A stretch of 64,000 nt of DNA from Rectinema subterraneum (GCA_009768935.1 WESA01000005.1:33701-97700); one strand, 5' to 3'. Counted from the stretch's first letter, positions 1-9,733 are shown. Notes: a model not told the origin generated them from the sequence alone. Program-made: numbers and translations.

Positions 1-1304
1 GTAACGGCGTGGCCGGAGCCCATTTCGCCAGCATCCTTTGTGTCGTCGTTGAAGTCTTCGCGCGCCAGGAGGCGGTTCTCGTAGCCAATCAGGCGGTACT
101 CGCTCACGATGGCCGGGTTGAACTCAATCTGGATTTTGACATCCTTGGCCACAGTAAAAATGTTGCCCCACAGCTCCTTGCCGAACACTTTCTTGCCTTC
201 AAGCAGGTTGTCGATGTAAGCATAATTGCCATTTCCTTTGTCAGCAAGCGATTCCATGCGCGAGTCCTTGATGTTGCCTGTGCCGACGCCGATCACGGTG
301 AGGTAGATGTTCTCTTTACGCTTGTCTTCAATCATGCGCTCGAGATCGCTCGTCGAGCTGACGCCAACATTGAAGTCGCCGTCAGTACAGAGAATGACGC
401 GGTTGTTGCCGCCCTGGATGAAGTTGCGCTTTGCTACTTCGTATGCGAGCTTGATTCCCGCACCGCCCGCGGTGGAGCCGCCAGCTTCGAGCCTCTCGAT
501 GGCGCTCAAGATGGTCTCTTTTTTCGCCCCTGATGTCGCGTCGAGGACGAGCCCAGCTGTACCCGCATACGCGACAATGGAAACTTTGTCCTGGGGACGG
601 AGCTTTTCTACCATTATTTTGAGGCTCTGCTTGAGAAGAGGCAATTTGTTGTCTTCATCCATTGAACCTGAGGTATCCATCAGGAACACGAGGTTGGACG
701 GCGGCAGGTTCGCGGTCTCAATTTCCTTTGCCTTGATCGCGACGCGAAGGAGCCAGTGATCGGGGTCCCATGGAGCCGGCGCCATGGTCAAGGTCGCCGC
801 AACCGGATGTTCTCCAGTCGGCGGCGCATAGCTGTAGGTGAAATAATTGATCATTTCCTCGATGCGCACCGCATCTTTCGGTGGAAGCTTGCGCGATTCC
901 ATAAGATAGCGGCGCACGTTCGCATAGCTCGCGGTATCGACATCGATCGAGAAGGTGGAAACGGGATTGCCCAGCGTATTGCGGAACGGATTGTCCACGA
1001 TCCGCTGGTATTCTTCGGTATTGAATTCGGGTTGGGAACCTAGCGCGGCGGTTTGGCCATTGCTTCCGGGCAACCCTGTTTGCGCTACAAACGCAAGTGG
1101 GCCAGCTGAACTTTGCGGCAATGCCATAGAATACATCACGCCTTCTTTTGCCTGCGGAGAGGATGCGCTTGCCGAAGGAGGCAGGGAGGCTTGACCTATC
1201 GGCGCTGGCTGCGTAGAGCACGAGGCGGTGAACAGAATGAGAATTCCTGCCGCTAGATATAGAGTGCGCCTTGCTTTCCTATTTTGCGTTGATAAATATT
1301 TCAT
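1..1304 (-). CDS. YfbK-like von Willebrand factor A lipoprotein (C-terminus outside window)
   Basis: The reading frame starts at an ATG at 1304 behind a GGAGG-type site and stays open to the window edge, giving about 434 residues. Residues 1-29 form a lipoprotein signal peptide with lipobox FTASC (Cys29), so the protein should be membrane anchored. Around residues 115-130 is STFSIDVDTASYAN, the hallmark of the YfbK family, which precedes its vWA domain. The vWA domain starts near residue 204 with the MIDAS motif DTSGSMD (Asp210), the metal site for ligand binding. A proline/serine-rich linker separates anchor and domain. In other bacteria these are surface or periplasmic scaffold proteins of unknown partner. 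It is transcribed alone, reading off the window start. The family call is firm; the role is unknown. Confidence 0.85.
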   Translation of the reverse strand, partial: MKYLSTQNRKARRTLYLAAGILILFTASCSTQPAPIGQASLPPSASASSPQAKEGVMYSMALPQSSAGPLAFVAQTGLPGSNGQTAALGSQPEFNTEEYQRIVDNPFRNTLGNPVSTFSIDVDTASYANVRRYLMESRKLPPKDAVRIEEMINYFTYSYAPPTGEHPVAATLTMAPAPWDPDHWLLRVAIKAKEIETANLPPSNLVFLMDTSGSMDEDNKLPLLKQSLKIMVEKLRPQDKVSIVAYAGTAGLVLDATSGAKKETILSAIERLEAGGSTAGGAGIKLAYEVAKRNFIQGGNNRVILCTDGDFNVGVSSTSDLERMIEDKRKENIYLTVIGVGTGNIKDSRMESLADKGNGNYAYIDNLLEGKKVFGKELWGNIFTVAKDVKIQIEFNPAIVSEYRLIGYENRLLAREDFNDDTKDAGEMGSGHAV

Positions 1305-1579
1305 TTCAAGCCTCCGATATTTTCAGGAAACACATATGTTAAAACAATAATTATAAATATAACCCAAAAACGGAAGTTTTGCGTCCCGGGCGGCTACGAA
1401 ACTGACCACTCTCGGCAAGGAATAGCGCATGGAATTCTTTGACAGGAAGCCAGCTGCATTCGATTTCGAACACCCCAAGGTTTCGCGAGGAATTGGCTTG
1501 CGAATCAAACTGGACGACGCCTCGAATGCCAACATGCGAGTGGATATCGCCTGGGCTGGTAGCAGCCCCCAATGCTACT

Positions 1580-2368
1580 TCAATTTCGGCGAGGCATTCT
1601 AGAGCTGGAAAATATACAGAACGGAGGCAATGCGAAAAAGCCCGGGAGATCAAGCAGGTCGTGGACAACATTGGCTTTTGGAGAAAAATCCTGGACAACT
1701 CCTGTTCCGCTGAGAACTGCCACAAAGGAAGCACCCGCAGCCACAGCCATTGCCTCATCGGCGGGCGTATCGCCTATTACCAGAACCTCGCTGGGGAAAA
1801 CTCCGCAAAAGTCGGCAAAAGCGTACACGGAACAGGGATGTGGTTTCGGCTGTTCGATGGTATCAGATGCGGCAATAAACGTAAAATAGTCAAGAAATCC
1901 TGCCGCCGCCATATCCCGTTGGGCGTTCGCGAGCGAGTCCGAGGTAGCAAGTCCCTGGCATAAGCCCAAATCCTTAAAAAACCTAAGAGCCTCTTGCGCG
2001 CCTTGTGCCGGTATCGGCGTAATTGGGCTTTGCTCCAGAATTTCGGCGAGTTTTGACTTTGCCAAAGAAAAGAAGCTTTGCTTTTTCTCGGAAATGAAAG
2101 AATCCATTTCAAGAAATGCGGAATAGAATTCCCCAATAATGGCTTCGCTCGTTCCCGAAGCCAGTACGCCCTGGCCAGAAACCGTCCCATCTGGCTTGAC
2201 TCCCAGCCGAAAAAGGACTCGTTGAATGTAATCTTGTTCTTTTACGGATGAAAATCCATACTCGGCCGCCATTGCTTCCGCCAACTTCCGCTCCACATCA
2301 ATCCAGCTCCCAAAGGTGTCCAGGAGCGTGCCGTCTTTATCCCAAAGTACAGCTTTGCTGGTCAGCAT
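1580..2368 (-). CDS. HAD-family phosphatase, last gene of thiamine operon
   Basis: HAD hydrolase of about 262 residues from the ATG at 2368. The frame is open further upstream (ATG at 2389 overlaps thiE), but the 2368 start gives the typical short N-terminus. Motif I is WDKDGTLLD (nucleophile and acid Asp), followed by an alpha-helical cap, motif II ATSD, and a C-terminal VIGDTPADEAMAVAAG that matches motif IV of phosphoglycolate-phosphatase-like members. The last 15-20 residues lack family character and may be a drifted tail. It follows thiE with no gap. In genomes lacking thiamine-phosphate kinase, HAD enzymes dephosphorylate thiamine phosphate; that role here is an inference from position only. 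Confidence 0.8.
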   Translation of the reverse strand: MLTSKAVLWDKDGTLLDTFGSWIDVERKLAEAMAAEYGFSSVKEQDYIQRVLFRLGVKPDGTVSGQGVLASGTSEAIIGEFYSAFLEMDSFISEKKQSFFSLAKSKLAEILEQSPITPIPAQGAQEALRFFKDLGLCQGLATSDSLANAQRDMAAAGFLDYFTFIAASDTIEQPKPHPCSVYAFADFCGVFPSEVLVIGDTPADEAMAVAAGASFVAVLSGTGVVQDFSPKANVVHDLLDLPGFFALPPFCIFSSSRMPRRN

Positions 2369-2373
2369 ATCTT

Positions 2374-3000
2374 TCAAACGTCCTTCCATTGTTGAACAAA
2401 AGTTTTCACTGCCTTTGCAGGGTCTGGAGCTCCCCATATCGCCGATATGACCGCGATGCCAGAAAAACCAAAGCGGCGTATGTCTTTTATCCGTTCAGGA
2501 GTTATGCCCCCAATTCCAATAAGGGGTACTCCTAACATTCTGATCAGTTCAATCTGCCGATGATGTACCATGATGGCGTCATTTTTGCTGATGGTGGGGA
2601 ATAGCGCCCCGATTCCCAAATAATCGGCTCCATCGTGGAGGGCTTTTTCTGCCTGTTCCAAGGTCTGTGCCGATACGCCATATATTTTATCCGGCCTCCA
2701 AAGTTTTTTTGCAGCCCAGAGGGGCAGGTCCCCTTGTCCCAGGTGGATTCCATCCGCATCCAAGGCCATAGCCAGATCAAGGCGATCATTCACTATCATC
2801 GGCACCCCTTTTCTGGCAGTCAATTCACGAACCTTTTGGCCCAATTCAAACATCTCCCGATCGGCGAGCCCGGATTTTTCCCGAAACTGAACCCAGGTGA
2901 CTCCGGAATCAATGGCAGTTTCCAGAATCGGGAAAAAATCAGCTTTGGGACAAAAGGATCGGTCGGTTATCAAGCATAGGGATGAATCAAAGCGTAACAT
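2374..3000 (-). CDS. thiE: Thiamine-phosphate synthase
   Basis: ThiE joins hydroxymethylpyrimidine pyrophosphate and thiazole phosphate to make thiamine phosphate. The 208-residue TIM-barrel protein is of normal length. Visible family motifs are CLITDR at the N-terminus, VTWVQFREK (phosphate and substrate contact), VNDRLDLA, ADGIHLGQ, YLGIGALFPT and the glycine-rich phosphate loop IGIGGI near the C-terminus. The ATG at 3000 lies 14 bases inside the end of thiM and is preceded by AAGGA at a good distance, so translation is probably coupled. It is the fourth gene of the thiC-D-M-E-HAD operon and should fall under the TPP riboswitch upstream of thiC. Confidence 0.95.
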   Translation of the reverse strand: MLRFDSSLCLITDRSFCPKADFFPILETAIDSGVTWVQFREKSGLADREMFELGQKVRELTARKGVPMIVNDRLDLAMALDADGIHLGQGDLPLWAAKKLWRPDKIYGVSAQTLEQAEKALHDGADYLGIGALFPTISKNDAIMVHHRQIELIRMLGVPLIGIGGITPERIKDIRRFGFSGIAVISAIWGAPDPAKAVKTFVQQWKDV

Positions 3001-3811
3001 AGGTGATCCTTTCTTTCCAAAGGAAGTCCGAGGGCGTCAGGAGGCTAATGGCATCAAATAGATTGATTCGGAATTGTCCGGTGCCCTGTCCTGGCTTTAA
3101 GGCTTTTTGAGCTTTTTCACCGGCCAGCTTCATGGCCATGATGCCCAAGATAGCAGCGAAAAGATGGGACGACATAACACTGCAGAAACAGCCAACCAAG
3201 GAAGAGGTCATACAGCCAGTGCCGGTTATTCGGCCGAGCATTGCGGTTCCTCCGCCAATTTTATACATCGATTTGCCATCGGTGACTGTATCTATAGCCC
3301 CTGTAGCGGCTACAATGGCTCCGCTTGACCGCGCAAGCGCTATTGCGGCCTGGTCCGCCTCGCTATCCAGGGAATCAACTCCCCGTTGGTTGGAAGCCTC
3401 CCCTGCCAGGAACTTGATCTCGGAAGCGTTGCCTTTAATGATAGTAGGTCGAACCTTCCTAAGGATTTCTTCAGCTGTATTCCGCCGAAATTGCGTTGCT
3501 CCTGCACCGACGGGATCAAAAATCACCGGTTTGCCCATTTCTCGAGCCCGGATCCCCGCCTCGATCATAGACAATATAGCGCTTGGGTGTAGCGTTCCCA
3601 TGTTAATTACCAGAGCTCCTGCAAAGCCAACCATTTCGCTGGCTTCTTCCGGGCTATCAGCCATTACTGGGGAGCCTCCTAACGCAAGGGTAATATTCGC
3701 GCAATCGTTGATTGTCACCGCGTTGGTGATATGGTGAATGAGCGGCGAAGAAGATCTGAGGTTCTCTAGAACATCCGCGAGATTCATTGCTTCGAAATTG
3801 GTCTGGTTCAT
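2987..3811 (-). CDS. thiM: Hydroxyethylthiazole kinase
   Basis: ThiM phosphorylates the thiazole alcohol for salvage into thiamine. It has 274 residues, standard for the family. Motifs seen are SPLIHHITNAVTINDCAN near residue 18, GGSPVMADSPEE, VFDPVGAGATQFR, IIKGNASEI and the anion-hole stretch TGTGCMTSSL near residue 190 with the conserved Gly-Thr-Gly-Cys. The start ATG overlaps the thiD stop as ATGA. No thiG, thiS, thiF or thiH gene is in the operon, so the thiazole moiety is either salvaged through this enzyme or made by genes elsewhere. Confidence 0.95.
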   Translation of the reverse strand: MNQTNFEAMNLADVLENLRSSSPLIHHITNAVTINDCANITLALGGSPVMADSPEEASEMVGFAGALVINMGTLHPSAILSMIEAGIRAREMGKPVIFDPVGAGATQFRRNTAEEILRKVRPTIIKGNASEIKFLAGEASNQRGVDSLDSEADQAAIALARSSGAIVAATGAIDTVTDGKSMYKIGGGTAMLGRITGTGCMTSSLVGCFCSVMSSHLFAAILGIMAMKLAGEKAQKALKPGQGTGQFRINLFDAISLLTPSDFLWKERITYVTL

Positions 3812-4626
3812 AATTGAGGCACCTCTCCATGATACAAGTTATAAAAATGATGGATAGGACCGATTCCATGGCCTATATTGAGGCCATGTTCGATACCCAC
3901 TCTGACGTAATTCTTGGCACGTTCTATAGCCTCAAGGATCGTCAAGCCTCGAGCCAAATATGCCGTGATGGCACTCGAAAGAGAGCATCCGGTGCCATGG
4001 GTATGCTGACTGGTAAGGCGTTCCCCCTTGAAAACGTGCACACCTAGATTGGTTACCAGGACATCATCAGCATCGGTTTTCCGATGTCCCCCTTTTATAA
4101 GGACTGCTTTAGCCCCAAGCGATAGAATCTTCTTTCCCGCGCTTTCCAATTCAGCCATGGTCTGGGGGACAAAACCTGCAAGGGCTGCAGTCTCGGGGAG
4201 ATTGGGGGTAATAAGATCGGCTAAAGGCACAATTTCGGACAAAAAAATGTCTTTTGCAGTGTCTTCCATGAGGGGGTATCCATTTTTAGCTTGCAAAACA
4301 GGATCAACCACAATCCATTTGGGGCGATACCAGCGTAATCGCTTTCCAATTACTTTCATCACCGCCAGGGTGCCAAGCATGCCAATTTTTACTGCATCCA
4401 CCCTAATATCGCTGAATACTGCGTCAATCTGCGCGCCGACAAAATCCGCATCAACTTGGTGGAGAGCCTGGACCCCCTGAGTGTTTTGCGCGGTGAGGGC
4501 TGTGATGACCGACATCCCGAAGACTCCGCAGGCACTCATGGTTTTTAAATCAGCCTGAATCCCCGCCCCACCGCTGGTATCGCTTCCAGCGATAGAGAGT
4601 ACATGCCGCATAGAACTAGATGACAT
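3808..4626 (-). CDS. thiD: Hydroxymethylpyrimidine (phosphate) kinase
   Basis: ThiD phosphorylates hydroxymethylpyrimidine twice to the pyrophosphate used by ThiE. Family motifs are [18 protein letters not shown] at the N-terminus, [29 protein letters not shown] and the C-terminal catalytic [13 protein letters not shown]. The start at 4626 is chosen because GAGAGGAAG lies about seven bases upstream; an alternative ATG at 4611 would match the family N-terminus more tightly but has no visible ribosome site. The gene overlaps thiC by 11 bases and thiM by 4 bases. The length is about 272 residues. Translation is probably coupled to thiC. Confidence 0.95.
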   Translation of the reverse strand: MSSSSMRHVLSIAGSDTSGGAGIQADLKTMSACGVFGMSVITALTAQNTQGVQALHQVDADFVGAQIDAVFSDIRVDAVKIGMLGTLAVMKVIGKRLRWYRPKWIVVDPVLQAKNGYPLMEDTAKDIFLSEIVPLADLITPNLPETAALAGFVPQTMAELESAGKKILSLGAKAVLIKGGHRKTDADDVLVTNLGVHVFKGERLTSQHTHGTGCSLSSAITAYLARGLTILEAIERAKNYVRVGIEHGLNIGHGIGPIHHFYNLYHGEVPQL

Positions 4627-5914
4627 CGACTTCCTCTCCGCGCATGATGGTATTGATATTCCGCATCGCACACATTTTCCCGCACATGGTGCAGGTGTCC
4701 TCTAGTTCCGGTTTCGATTCAGCCCTATATCGGCGGGCTTTCTCAGGGTCTACGGCCAATGCAAACATTTCTTTCCAGTCCAGGTTTTTCCGGGCCTGGC
4801 TCATGCTGTTATCCCACTCTCGCGCACCGTTTACCCCTTTTGCGATATCCGCTGCGTGTGCTGCGATTCGCGAAGCGATAATCCCTTCTTTCATATCCTC
4901 AAGGGTAGGAAGCCGGAGATGTTCCGCCGGAGTAACGTAGCAGAGAAAGGCCGCCCCGGCTGATGCGGCCACCGCTCCGCCTATAGCGGCGGTAATATGG
5001 TCATACCCTGGCGCTATATCGGTGACGAGCGGACCAAGAACATAGAAAGGGGCATCATCACAAAGGCGCTGTTCCAGCTTCATGTTGGCCGCAATCTCAT
5101 CCAGGGCCATGTGCCCTGGGCCCTCAATAATTACCTGAACGTTTTGATCGTGCGCTCGCCGCGTCAGTTCGCCAAGCACAATGAGCTCTTCAATTTGTAC
5201 CGCGTCACTCGCATCGGCGATTGATCCGGGCCGGCACGCGTCTCCCAGGCTGATTGTCACGTCATATTCACGACATATCGCAAGGAGTTCATCATAATGC
5301 TCGTAAAAAGGATTTTCCTTCCCCGTCATTTCCATCCACGAAAACAGAAGAGATCCACCGCGGGATACCATTCCGGTCAACCGTGGATTTTTCTTGAATC
5401 GTTCCGCGGTGGCGCGGTTCAGACCACAATGGATGGTCATAAAATCCACCCCGTCTTCCGCGTGCATCCGTACAGTTGCCAGCCATTCTTCTGCGGTGAT
5501 TTCCCGAAGAGGCTTGTTGTAATAAACGACCGCATCGTAAATAGGCACGGTACCGATCATGACCGGGGATTCGTCGATAAGTCGTTTACGGAATGAATGG
5601 GTGTTCCCAAAGGAACTCAAATCCATCAGGGCATCTGCATTCAAAGCCAAGGCTGTACGGACTTTTTCCATCTCTGCTTCCTGGTCGGAGCAGTCCCGTG
5701 AAGTACCAAGGTTAACGTTAATTTTTGTCTTCAGGGTGCGGCCTATAGCGCGAGGTACCAGATTCTTGTGTCGCTTGTTTGCGGGGATGACCGCTTTGCC
5801 CTGCGCTACGAGGGCTCTAAGGACTTCTTCATCCAATTGCTCCCACGCGGCTGCCAAACGGAGTTGTTCCGTTATAAGCCCTTTTCGTGCGGCATCCATT
5901 TGTGTCGAGTACAT
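4616..5914 (-). CDS. thiC: Phosphomethylpyrimidine synthase (radical SAM, 4Fe-4S)
   Basis: ThiC rearranges aminoimidazole ribotide to hydroxymethylpyrimidine phosphate using SAM and a 4Fe-4S cluster. The ATG at 5914 is chosen over an earlier one at 5977 because GGAGGAAAT lies directly before it; the protein is 432 residues, the short form common in clostridia and archaea. Visible features are [10 protein letters not shown] near residue 70, [25 protein letters not shown] and the C-terminal cluster motif CTMCGKMC. The last cysteine spacing is one residue shorter than in the long proteobacterial ThiC. It is the first gene of the operon and sits behind a TPP riboswitch with an intrinsic terminator. 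Confidence 0.97.
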   Translation of the reverse strand: MYSTQMDAARKGLITEQLRLAAAWEQLDEEVLRALVAQGKAVIPANKRHKNLVPRAIGRTLKTKINVNLGTSRDCSDQEAEMEKVRTALALNADALMDLSSFGNTHSFRKRLIDESPVMIGTVPIYDAVVYYNKPLREITAEEWLATVRMHAEDGVDFMTIHCGLNRATAERFKKNPRLTGMVSRGGSLLFSWMEMTGKENPFYEHYDELLAICREYDVTISLGDACRPGSIADASDAVQIEELIVLGELTRRAHDQNVQVIIEGPGHMALDEIAANMKLEQRLCDDAPFYVLGPLVTDIAPGYDHITAAIGGAVAASAGAAFLCYVTPAEHLRLPTLEDMKEGIIASRIAAHAADIAKGVNGAREWDNSMSQARKNLDWKEMFALAVDPEKARRYRAESKPELEDTCTMCGKMCAMRNINTIMRGEEVDVI

Positions 5915-6003
5915 ATTTCCTCCTCTTTTTTCGCTTTTGAAGGATACCGGAGAGGAGGCGTGTTTGGTCTTTTCCACCAGGTAGGAGCTATGTGTAATTT
6001 ATG

Positions 6004-6040
6004 CAAAAAAAGCGCTCCCCCACCGATGGAGAAGCGCTTG
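6004..6040 (-). terminator. Regulatory terminator of the TPP riboswitch
   Basis: On the minus strand a strong stem (AGCGCTTCTCC against GGGGGAGCGCT, loop ATCGGT) is followed at once by seven T residues. It lies between the TPP aptamer and thiC. The 5' arm contains GCTTC, which can pair with GAAGC at the 3' end of the aptamer, so aptamer folding and terminator formation are linked. Premature termination when TPP is bound is the expected behaviour. Confidence 0.85.
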
Positions 6041-6067
6041 CATTAAATAGTAGTTATTCAATACGTG

Positions 6068-6150
6068 CATTGCTTCCCTACGACAGTATTAACTGACAGG
6101 TTCCAAGGGTCAGGTTTTAACCTTCTCAACCGTGAGGTTCCCCCGCAAGA
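6068..6150 (-). promoter_or_regulatory. TPP riboswitch (THI element)
   Basis: Reading the minus strand, the core elements occur in order: a GGGG segment, GGTTGAGAAGG (the CTGAGA-like loop), then ACCCTTGGAACCTGT and finally CGTAGGGAAGC. These match the conserved THI-box blocks closely, with TTGAGA in place of CTGAGA. It controls the thiC operon downstream through the terminator at 6004-6040. Confidence 0.93.
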
Positions 6151-6235
6151 ACGAAAAAAATGTCTGCAAGATGCTTACCATATCCGGGCTCTTGTGTAAA
6201 GCCGGGTAAAGCCTGTACATCAGCTATTCGCTCAA

Positions 6236-6703
6236 TTATTCGCTCAATGCGCGCATGAGGTTTGCCATCTCTATTGCGCTTAAGGCAGCATCATATCCTT
6301 TATTGCCCGCTTTTGTTCCGGCTCGTTCTATGGCTTGTTCTATGTTCTCCGTCGTAAGGACACCAAAGATAACAGGCTTTTCCGAACTCAAGGAGACTTG
6401 GGCTACCCCTTTTGATACTTCCGCGGCTACATAGTCAAAGTGCGGTGTCGATCCTCGAATTACCGCACCAAGGCAGATAACCACATCGATATCCGTTCGT
6501 TCGGCCAATTTTTTTGCGACCAGGGGGATTTCAAAAGCCCCTGGAACCCAGGCCATAATGATATTTGTGTCGTCTATGCCGTGCCTTTTTAGCCCGTCAA
6601 GCGCTCCCTCGAGCAATTTTGATACGATGAATTCGTTGAATCTTCCAGCAACAATTCCTATTCGGATATGTTGAGCAATGAGATTCCCTTCCATAATTTT
6701 CAT
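6236..6703 (-). CDS. ribH: 6,7-dimethyl-8-ribityllumazine synthase
   Basis: RibH condenses 5-amino-6-ribitylaminouracil with dihydroxybutanone phosphate to give lumazine, the substrate of riboflavin synthase. It has 155 residues, the usual length. Motifs seen are GRFNEF (substrate ring), [24 protein letters not shown] (with the catalytic region) and [12 protein letters not shown], followed by NKGYDAA. The ATG overlaps the ribBA stop as ATGA and is preceded by CAGGAG. It is the last gene of the rib operon. Some family members form 60-subunit capsids, which cannot be judged here. Confidence 0.96.
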   Translation of the reverse strand: MKIMEGNLIAQHIRIGIVAGRFNEFIVSKLLEGALDGLKRHGIDDTNIIMAWVPGAFEIPLVAKKLAERTDIDVVICLGAVIRGSTPHFDYVAAEVSKGVAQVSLSSEKPVIFGVLTTENIEQAIERAGTKAGNKGYDAALSAIEMANLMRALSE

Positions 6704-7941
6704 TTGGCACTCCTGTTTAAAATCTGCAAGGTTTCGAGCTGATGATGCATCCGCTCTTGTTTTGTCCGCAAATAAAACTTGTTGTACGTGTTAGCCTGAA
6801 TATGCAGGGGAATACGCTGAAATACCTTGATGCCATTTTGTTCCATGCTTTCAATTTTCTGCGGATTGTTGGTCATAAGTCGCACGCTCCGGACTCCAAG
6901 GTCTCTCAGTATCAAGGCTCCAATTCGGTAATCTCGCATGTCGGCCGGAAATCCGAGATGGATATTTGCATCAACCGTATCTATTCCTGTGTCTTGCAAT
7001 GCATAGGCTTTTAATTTATTGATCAGTCCTATTCCCCTGCCTTCCTGTCGAAGATATACAAGAATTCCACGTCCTTGGCGGGAAATCAGCCGCATTGCTT
7101 CTTTATACTGTTCCCCGCAGTCGCATCGCAGGGAACCGAGCGCATCGCCGGTAAGGCATTCGGAATGCACGCGACAAAGGACCGGCTCATCTCCCGATAT
7201 ATCACCCAGAATCAGGGCGAGGTGCTCTTTTCCTGTTGCGTTTTCGGTATACCCCACAAGCTTGAAATTCCCGTATTCCGTCGGCAGAATAGTCTCGGTT
7301 TCCCTTGTGATACCGCCTTCCCGGTCTTTTCTGTACCTGACCAGATCGGCGACGCTGATCATGCAAAGGTTGTGCGTTTTCGCGAAATTTTCCAATGATT
7401 TTTGCCGAGCCATGGTGCCATCAGAATCAAGTATTTCGCAAATCACGCCTGCAATAGCGGTATTGGAAGAAGCTGGCATTTCGCTTCTGGCCAATTTGAC
7501 CAGATCGAGTACGGCTTCTGTATGTCCTTGTCGTTCCAGAACTCCACCGGTACGTCCCGCGAGGGGGAAAATATGACCAGGCCTCCGAAAATCGGCCGGC
7601 CCACAGGATGTATCTATAAGTTTCTGTATGGTGTGTGCTCGCTCGAATGCTGAAATACCGGTAGCAGTTTCGATGTGATCCACGGAAACGGTAAAAGCTG
7701 TCCCGTGATTATCCTCATTGTGGTGAACCATAGGCTGCAGTTCAAGCTCTTCCAGCCTCCGTTGTTCCATGGGCACGCAGATAAGCCCACAGGCAAAATG
7801 AGCCATGAAATTAATTACCTCGGGGGTGGCAAATTGCGCGTCGATACATACATCCCCTTCGTTTTCCCTGTCCTCATGGTCTGTAATGATGACCATCTTT
7901 CCAGCCCGAAAGGCGCGTATCGCTTCTTCGACACTGTTCAT
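6700..7941 (-). CDS. ribBA: Bifunctional DHBP synthase / GTP cyclohydrolase II
   Basis: A 413-residue fusion supplies both branches of riboflavin synthesis. Residues 1 to about 200 are the dihydroxybutanone phosphate synthase domain, with [10 protein letters not shown] (acidic metal-binding loop), [10 protein letters not shown] and [15 protein letters not shown]. Residues from about 205 are GTP cyclohydrolase II, with the zinc ligands in [18 protein letters not shown] and the GTP-binding QEGRGIGL. Both catalytic sets look intact. The gene overlaps ribE and ribH by four bases each, which suggests translational coupling in the ribD-E-BA-H operon. Confidence 0.97.
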   Translation of the reverse strand: MNSVEEAIRAFRAGKMVIITDHEDRENEGDVCIDAQFATPEVINFMAHFACGLICVPMEQRRLEELELQPMVHHNEDNHGTAFTVSVDHIETATGISAFERAHTIQKLIDTSCGPADFRRPGHIFPLAGRTGGVLERQGHTEAVLDLVKLARSEMPASSNTAIAGVICEILDSDGTMARQKSLENFAKTHNLCMISVADLVRYRKDREGGITRETETILPTEYGNFKLVGYTENATGKEHLALILGDISGDEPVLCRVHSECLTGDALGSLRCDCGEQYKEAMRLISRQGRGILVYLRQEGRGIGLINKLKAYALQDTGIDTVDANIHLGFPADMRDYRIGALILRDLGVRSVRLMTNNPQKIESMEQNGIKVFQRIPLHIQANTYNKFYLRTKQERMHHQLETLQILNRSAK

Positions 7942-8609
7942 AATTCCCCTCCAATAAACCCGGACAATCTCAATAATTCCTCAGTCAAAACAGGGCGCGG
8001 GTGTTCAGCCTCATCAGGAATTTTGGACATGATCAATTTTTCGACATATCGGGCAATCAAATCGCATTCGATATTAAGGGTATCCCCGACTTTTTTTAGA
8101 TATACATTTGTCTGCATCTGTGTATGAGGAATGAGCGAGACAGAAAAACTGGAATCAGAAACCCCACAGACAGTAAGGCTTATACCATCAAGGGCTATGG
8201 ATCCCTTTACCGCAATATATTTCAGAAGCTCCGGACTGCAAGTGATTTCCAATATTGATGCGATGCCCTCTTTCAATATCGAACGAATTGTTCCGGCACC
8301 ATCGACATGACCGCTGACCAAATGTCCCCCGAGTCGGGTGGCAAGGGTCAGAGCCCGTTCAAGGTTTACCGCATCTCCGCATTGAAGTTCGCCAAGGGTT
8401 GTTCGCTGAAGAGTTTCCGCCATTATATCCGATACAAAAACTGAGGAGGAAATTTCTGTCACCGTCAAGCAGACCCCGTTTACAGCGATGCTGTCCCCAA
8501 GACGAGTTCCTTGGCATACGGTGTGGGCTAGTATTGTAATTCTTGCGGAATGAGCCCCCCGGGTAATAGACCGGACATACCCGACTTCTTCAATTATGCC
8601 GGTGAACAT
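7938..8609 (-). CDS. ribE: Riboflavin synthase, alpha subunit
   Basis: This enzyme dismutates two lumazine molecules to riboflavin. The 223-residue protein begins with the invariant MFTGIIEE, and the two internal repeats expected of the family are visible: the first contains SIAVNGVCLTV and LGGHLVSGHVDG, the second KGSIALDGISLTV. It overlaps ribD upstream by 16 bases and ribBA downstream by four. The second repeat lacks the H of the typical N-barrel site, as in other family members where only the N-barrel is active. Often named ribC in Bacillus. Confidence 0.95.
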   Translation of the reverse strand: MFTGIIEEVGYVRSITRGAHSARITILAHTVCQGTRLGDSIAVNGVCLTVTEISSSVFVSDIMAETLQRTTLGELQCGDAVNLERALTLATRLGGHLVSGHVDGAGTIRSILKEGIASILEITCSPELLKYIAVKGSIALDGISLTVCGVSDSSFSVSLIPHTQMQTNVYLKKVGDTLNIECDLIARYVEKLIMSKIPDEAEHPRPVLTEELLRLSGFIGGEL

Positions 8610-9700
8610 ACGGTCCCCTCGATCAAAATATCGGATCCGCAGGAACCGATACGAATGTTCTCAATTTTGCAGGCATCGGCAAGAGCAGAAAATCCTTCAC
8701 CCGCGATTACAGTTCTGGCGCGTTGGCCACCTAATAAAACAGGAGTCATATAAAAGCGTACAGCATTCACAATACCCGCTTTTAGCGCAGAAAAAGCCAG
8801 GGTACCGCCGCCTTCCAGCAGGATACTATCAATTTCCATTTGCCCCAAAATGGTCATCAGTTTCTGAAGATCCACATGTCCTTCTGTTTGCCTGGTGTAT
8901 ATTAGATGTACGCCAGCATCTTTCAGTTTTTCCGCTTTCGCAGTATCGCTGTCTTCTGTGGTAGCTATAATTGTTTTAATCTTATGTGCGGTGGTAACGA
9001 TGTTGGAATCCATTGGAATGCGAAGATGGCTGTCCGCAATGATCCGTATAGGGTTGCGCCCTTCAACCATGCGAACCGTAAGCGCAGGATCGTCGGAAAG
9101 TACCGTTTCAATGCCGCACATGATGGCCATGTATTCGCTGCGAAGCCGATGTACGTCTTTGCGCGATTCCTCACAGGAAATCCATCTCGATTCCCCGGAA
9201 GCGGTCGATATTTTTCCATCCAAAGATAATCCAGATTTCAGGAGTACAAAGGGCTTGCCAGTTGTAATGTATGTTATAAAAACACGATTTAGTTCCCGGC
9301 ATTCTGCTTCAAGAATTCCAACTTCAACATCAATCCCTGCCTCTTTCAGAATCCTGATTCCCTTGCCTGCGACCAGAGGGTTGGGATCTTCCATTCCCAC
9401 GACTACAGAACGAATTCCACTATTCAGTATCAATGATGTACAGGGCGGCGTCTTACCGAAATGACAACAGGGTTCCAGGGTAACATAGAGGGTTGTATTG
9501 GAAAAATCGGTATTTCCAGAAAGGATGGCGTTATCAATTGCCATGACTTCTGCATGGGGGCCTCCATAGAACGCATGGAACCCCCGTCCAATGATCTCAC
9601 CATCTCGCACGAGCACAGCTCCCACAAGGGGATTGGGGTGTACCAATCCGGTACCCTTTCGGGCAAGATCGAGAGCTGATTGCATGAAGAATTCGTGCAT
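8594..9700 (-). CDS. ribD: Riboflavin deaminase/reductase
   Basis: RibD deaminates and then reduces the pyrimidine intermediate from GTP cyclohydrolase II. The 368-residue protein starts with MHEFFMQSALDLA, as in homologues. The N-terminal cytidine-deaminase-like domain has the zinc ligands in GGPHAEVMAI and TLEPCCHFGKTPPC. The C-terminal reductase domain has LKSGLSLDGKISTASGESRWI and the late GGGTLAFSAL. It is first in the rib operon. The ATG directly follows the T-run of the riboswitch terminator, so no separate ribosome site fits; GGGG in the terminator 3' arm is the only candidate. Confidence 0.96.
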   Translation of the reverse strand: MHEFFMQSALDLARKGTGLVHPNPLVGAVLVRDGEIIGRGFHAFYGGPHAEVMAIDNAILSGNTDFSNTTLYVTLEPCCHFGKTPPCTSLILNSGIRSVVVGMEDPNPLVAGKGIRILKEAGIDVEVGILEAECRELNRVFITYITTGKPFVLLKSGLSLDGKISTASGESRWISCEESRKDVHRLRSEYMAIMCGIETVLSDDPALTVRMVEGRNPIRIIADSHLRIPMDSNIVTTAHKIKTIIATTEDSDTAKAEKLKDAGVHLIYTRQTEGHVDLQKLMTILGQMEIDSILLEGGGTLAFSALKAGIVNAVRFYMTPVLLGGQRARTVIAGEGFSALADACKIENIRIGSCGSDILIEGTVCSPA

Positions 9701-9733
9701 AAAAAAACCCCGTAAACAATATTGTCTACAGGG
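9701..9733 (-). terminator. Terminator between FMN riboswitch and ribD
   Basis: On the minus strand CCCTGTAGACAAT is followed by ATTGTTTACGGGG, a 13-bp stem with two wobble pairs and essentially no loop beyond the central AT-rich turn, then seven T residues. The ribD ATG comes next. The hairpin would both end transcription and bury the only SD-like sequence, so it could act at two levels. Confidence 0.85.

Noticed and set aside
9..533. 174-residue plus-strand frame at the window start
   Set aside because: Antisense to the vWA lipoprotein, whose frame has a lipobox and MIDAS motif; no family match in the plus frame.
1323..1758. Overlapping minus-strand frames after the HAD gene
   Set aside because: No domain is recognisable, codon pattern is irregular, and part overlaps the HAD gene in another frame. 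The 1305-1579 gap is best left as intergenic.
6151..6235. Terminator of the rib operon
   Set aside because: A CCGG/CCGG-type stem occurs near 6195-6216 but is not followed by T residues; the nearby T7 run has no stem directly before it.
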